A stretch of DNA of 64,000 nucleotides from Molossus alvarezi (taxonomy: Eukaryota > Chordata > Mammalia > Chiroptera > Molossidae), in contig JBAWUJ010000112.1 in assembly GCA_037176705.1 (NCBI GenBank), positions 124,001 through 188,000 on the forward strand, given 5' to 3'. This document shows positions 62,685 through 64,000 of the stretch, one piece after another. The notes under the pieces were generated by a model, which saw only the letters and a program-made list of their open reading frames with translations, had not been told where the DNA came from and ran no database searches. A program made the position numbers and the translations under genes. The stretch's first letter is position 1. Each line of letters opens with the position of its first letter.

Positions 62685-64000
62685 ATTGAGAAAAAGTTTC
62701 TAGGGCTATACCCGCTTCACACGAAATGGAACCACCACTGATGTACTGTTTTTCAGATTACGTGTTCTTAGTACAGTTGTGGAAAGTATTGATGTAAGGA
62801 AATGTGGCAACCTGACTTTTGATAGGTCCTTAGACATACTTTTCACTCTACTTTGTTTTTAGGAGAGTGTATACAACCATACCTATTCCAAATGAACTGT
62901 GTTAGAACTCTTGACTTCAGTGGCACAAAAGTCACTTCCATGAAGCCTAGAGCGTGAGGACCCTCAAAGCATATATTGTTTTGGTTAAGTGTTTAAGAAA
63001 TGTCCTTTTGTAAAGGTGTAATCACACTTAAACTTCGCAGTGTAAGTTTTTTTCTCTTGTTCCAGACAAAGAGACACAAGACTTGCTGGTGCGGTCTTGG
63101 ATATCCTGAATTATGGGCAAAACTCTGTGAGAGCCAGGGGCCACATTCACTCAGTGGCAATTTTTCCCTGGGAAGTTAAGTACCTTTGCAGGGAAACAGT
63201 GAACAAACATGTTCTAGTCAAACAACTGTGGGAATGAATGAATATTTCCATTTGGGTTAAGTTAATGCACAGATCTTGAGTAACATGAACACTTTAACGT
63301 TCATTCTCCTCGTTTTATAGGGAGATCCAGTCATATCATGGAAGAACAACTAGGACAGAGCACACCTATGTGTAGAATCAAAAGTTATCCCTTTTTGTGT
63401 TCTGTGTTGTTCATGGTTTCAAAGATTGGATCGTATTGAAACCCGTTTTTGAAGGCGTAACTTGGAAAAGTTTGGTTTCTGCTGTAGCAGTTGGTTTTAC
63501 ATGATTCTTACTCAGAACAGTGAACCAACGTATGGCCAAGACTGAATCAATGGAAAGACTGATAACTCCTGGTGTCACACATGTGCATTCTTGACGCAGT
63601 GAAAGTGAACACATCTAAAGTGATGTAGTTGAAACATTGGTTGTCTCCATGCAAGGAGTCAATCCATGAATTGGAAGACACTGACAACACCAAGGGTTTT
63701 TCACATTGAACATCTCTGTGAAGGAGAACAAGAGGAGTGTTCTAGAGAAAATGCACTTGTGCAGTGGACCTGGGTATCCATTTCAATGACTTACACACTA
63801 ACTATGCCCGGTGTGCAGGGCATACTTTACATTGGAGTGTTAAACAGTGTTGTAAGTAAATGCAGGTGTCTGCCTTCTTTCCTATGTGACCAGGAAAGTC
63901 AACCTGTACTAGTTGATGAGGCAGCCTTTCAACATACTACCTTTTAGCCCTGCATATGTGTTGTTTGCCTGGAAGTGTCTATGAGTCATCTTGATATCCA
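62685..64000 (+). repeat. Unit U33, U16/U17 hybrid, cut by window end
   Basis: The 5' part carries the U16 signature ('cttgacttcag', 'gtgcggtcttgg', 'gtggcaatttttcc', 'gaaggcgtaacttgg', 'tgctgtagcag'). From 63660 it follows U17 ('aaggagtcaatcc', 'gacaacacc', 'cttgtgcagtgg', 'gtaaatgcagg'). Only the first 1316 bp are present. Confidence 0.9.

Larger units (their letters stand above)
1..64000 (+). repeat. Macrosatellite array, 1.96 kb unit, 33 head-to-tail copies
   Basis: The phase marker 'attgagaaaaag' recurs at 1, 1960, 3919, 5880, 7840, 9801 and so on to 62685, giving unit lengths of 1956-1961 bp with no interruption. All copies are in the same orientation and about 99% identical by eye. 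Length differences come from a few small indels: a 1-bp insertion near 'catggaaagaac' (1961 class), a 1-bp loss in 'gacaaacc' (1959 class) and a 4-bp loss in 'gattcttagaac' (1956 class). CpG depletion and G+C near 40% suggest methylated vertebrate DNA. I do not recognise the family. The array runs off both ends of the window, so its total size is unknown. Confidence 0.98.
35261..64000 (+). repeat. Higher-order repeat copy 2, incomplete, with two unit losses
   Basis: U19-U33 correspond to U1, U2, a U3/U4 hybrid, U5-U15 and a U16/U17 hybrid. The offset to copy 1 is 35260 bp for U19-U20 and the start of U21, then exactly 33300 bp from the end of U21 into U33. Constant offsets over more than 22 kb and very few base differences show recent duplication of the multi-unit block. 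The copy continues past the window edge. Confidence 0.9.

Noticed and set aside
1..64000. About 150 short open frames of 60-93 codons on both strands as a multigene family
   Set aside because: They recur only because the unit recurs. Several begin at TTG or GTG, many overlap antiparallel, some units carry in-frame stops or frame-moving indels, and variants in the 82-codon frame are mostly amino-acid changing. No domain, signal peptide or family motif is recognisable.
1..64000. CRISPR array or other prokaryotic repeat system
   Set aside because: The unit is about 1.96 kb with no short repeat/spacer structure, no genes, no ribosome-binding-site-led frames, and CpG depletion typical of vertebrates.

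Overview
The whole 64 kb window is one uninterrupted tandem (macro)satellite array. It holds 32 complete units and one partial unit of about 1.96 kb (observed lengths 1956, 1957, 1959, 1960 and 1961 bp), all head-to-tail on the same strand. There is no unique flanking DNA, no recognisable transposon, no RNA gene and no protein-coding gene that I can support. Units differ from one another by about 1% (18 differences counted by eye between the first two units).

Organism: nothing identifies the species. The DNA looks eukaryotic and most probably vertebrate. G+C is roughly 40%, CpG is strongly depleted (about 21 CpG in the first 1959 bp by hand count, about a quarter to a third of expectation, with many TG/CA), there are good spliceosomal-type splice motifs, and there is no bacterial-style gene packing. 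I do not recognise the unit as a named satellite.

Layout: units are numbered U1-U33, each starting at the phase 'attgagaaaaag'. They fall into five subtypes by length and diagnostic bases: A (1959 bp), B (1961 bp), C (1960 bp), D (1956 bp) and E (1957 bp). The order is not random. U1-U18 (1-35260) form a higher-order repeat (HOR) of A A B C B C B C B A A D D D D E C A. U19-U33 (35261 onward) repeat that order almost base for base. The second copy carries two hybrid units, U21 (U3-like then U4-like) and U33 (U16-like then U17-like), each equivalent to the loss of one unit. Corresponding units lie 35260 bp apart before the first hybrid and 33300 bp apart after it. Apart from these junctions I noticed only six isolated base differences and one possible gene-conversion tract between the two HOR copies, so the HOR duplication is much younger than the amplification of single units.

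Inside each unit there are repeated short open frames on both strands, several consensus splice acceptors and donors, an AP-1/octamer/AP-1 motif cluster and a palindromic E-box. The open frames have alternative (TTG/GTG) starts, stops in some units or mostly amino-acid-changing variation, so I treat them as chance frames. The most informative content is the evolutionary record: nested HOR structure, crossover junctions that can be placed within about 100-180 bp, a subtype-specific pair of splice-donor changes, and local blocks of homogenised units.
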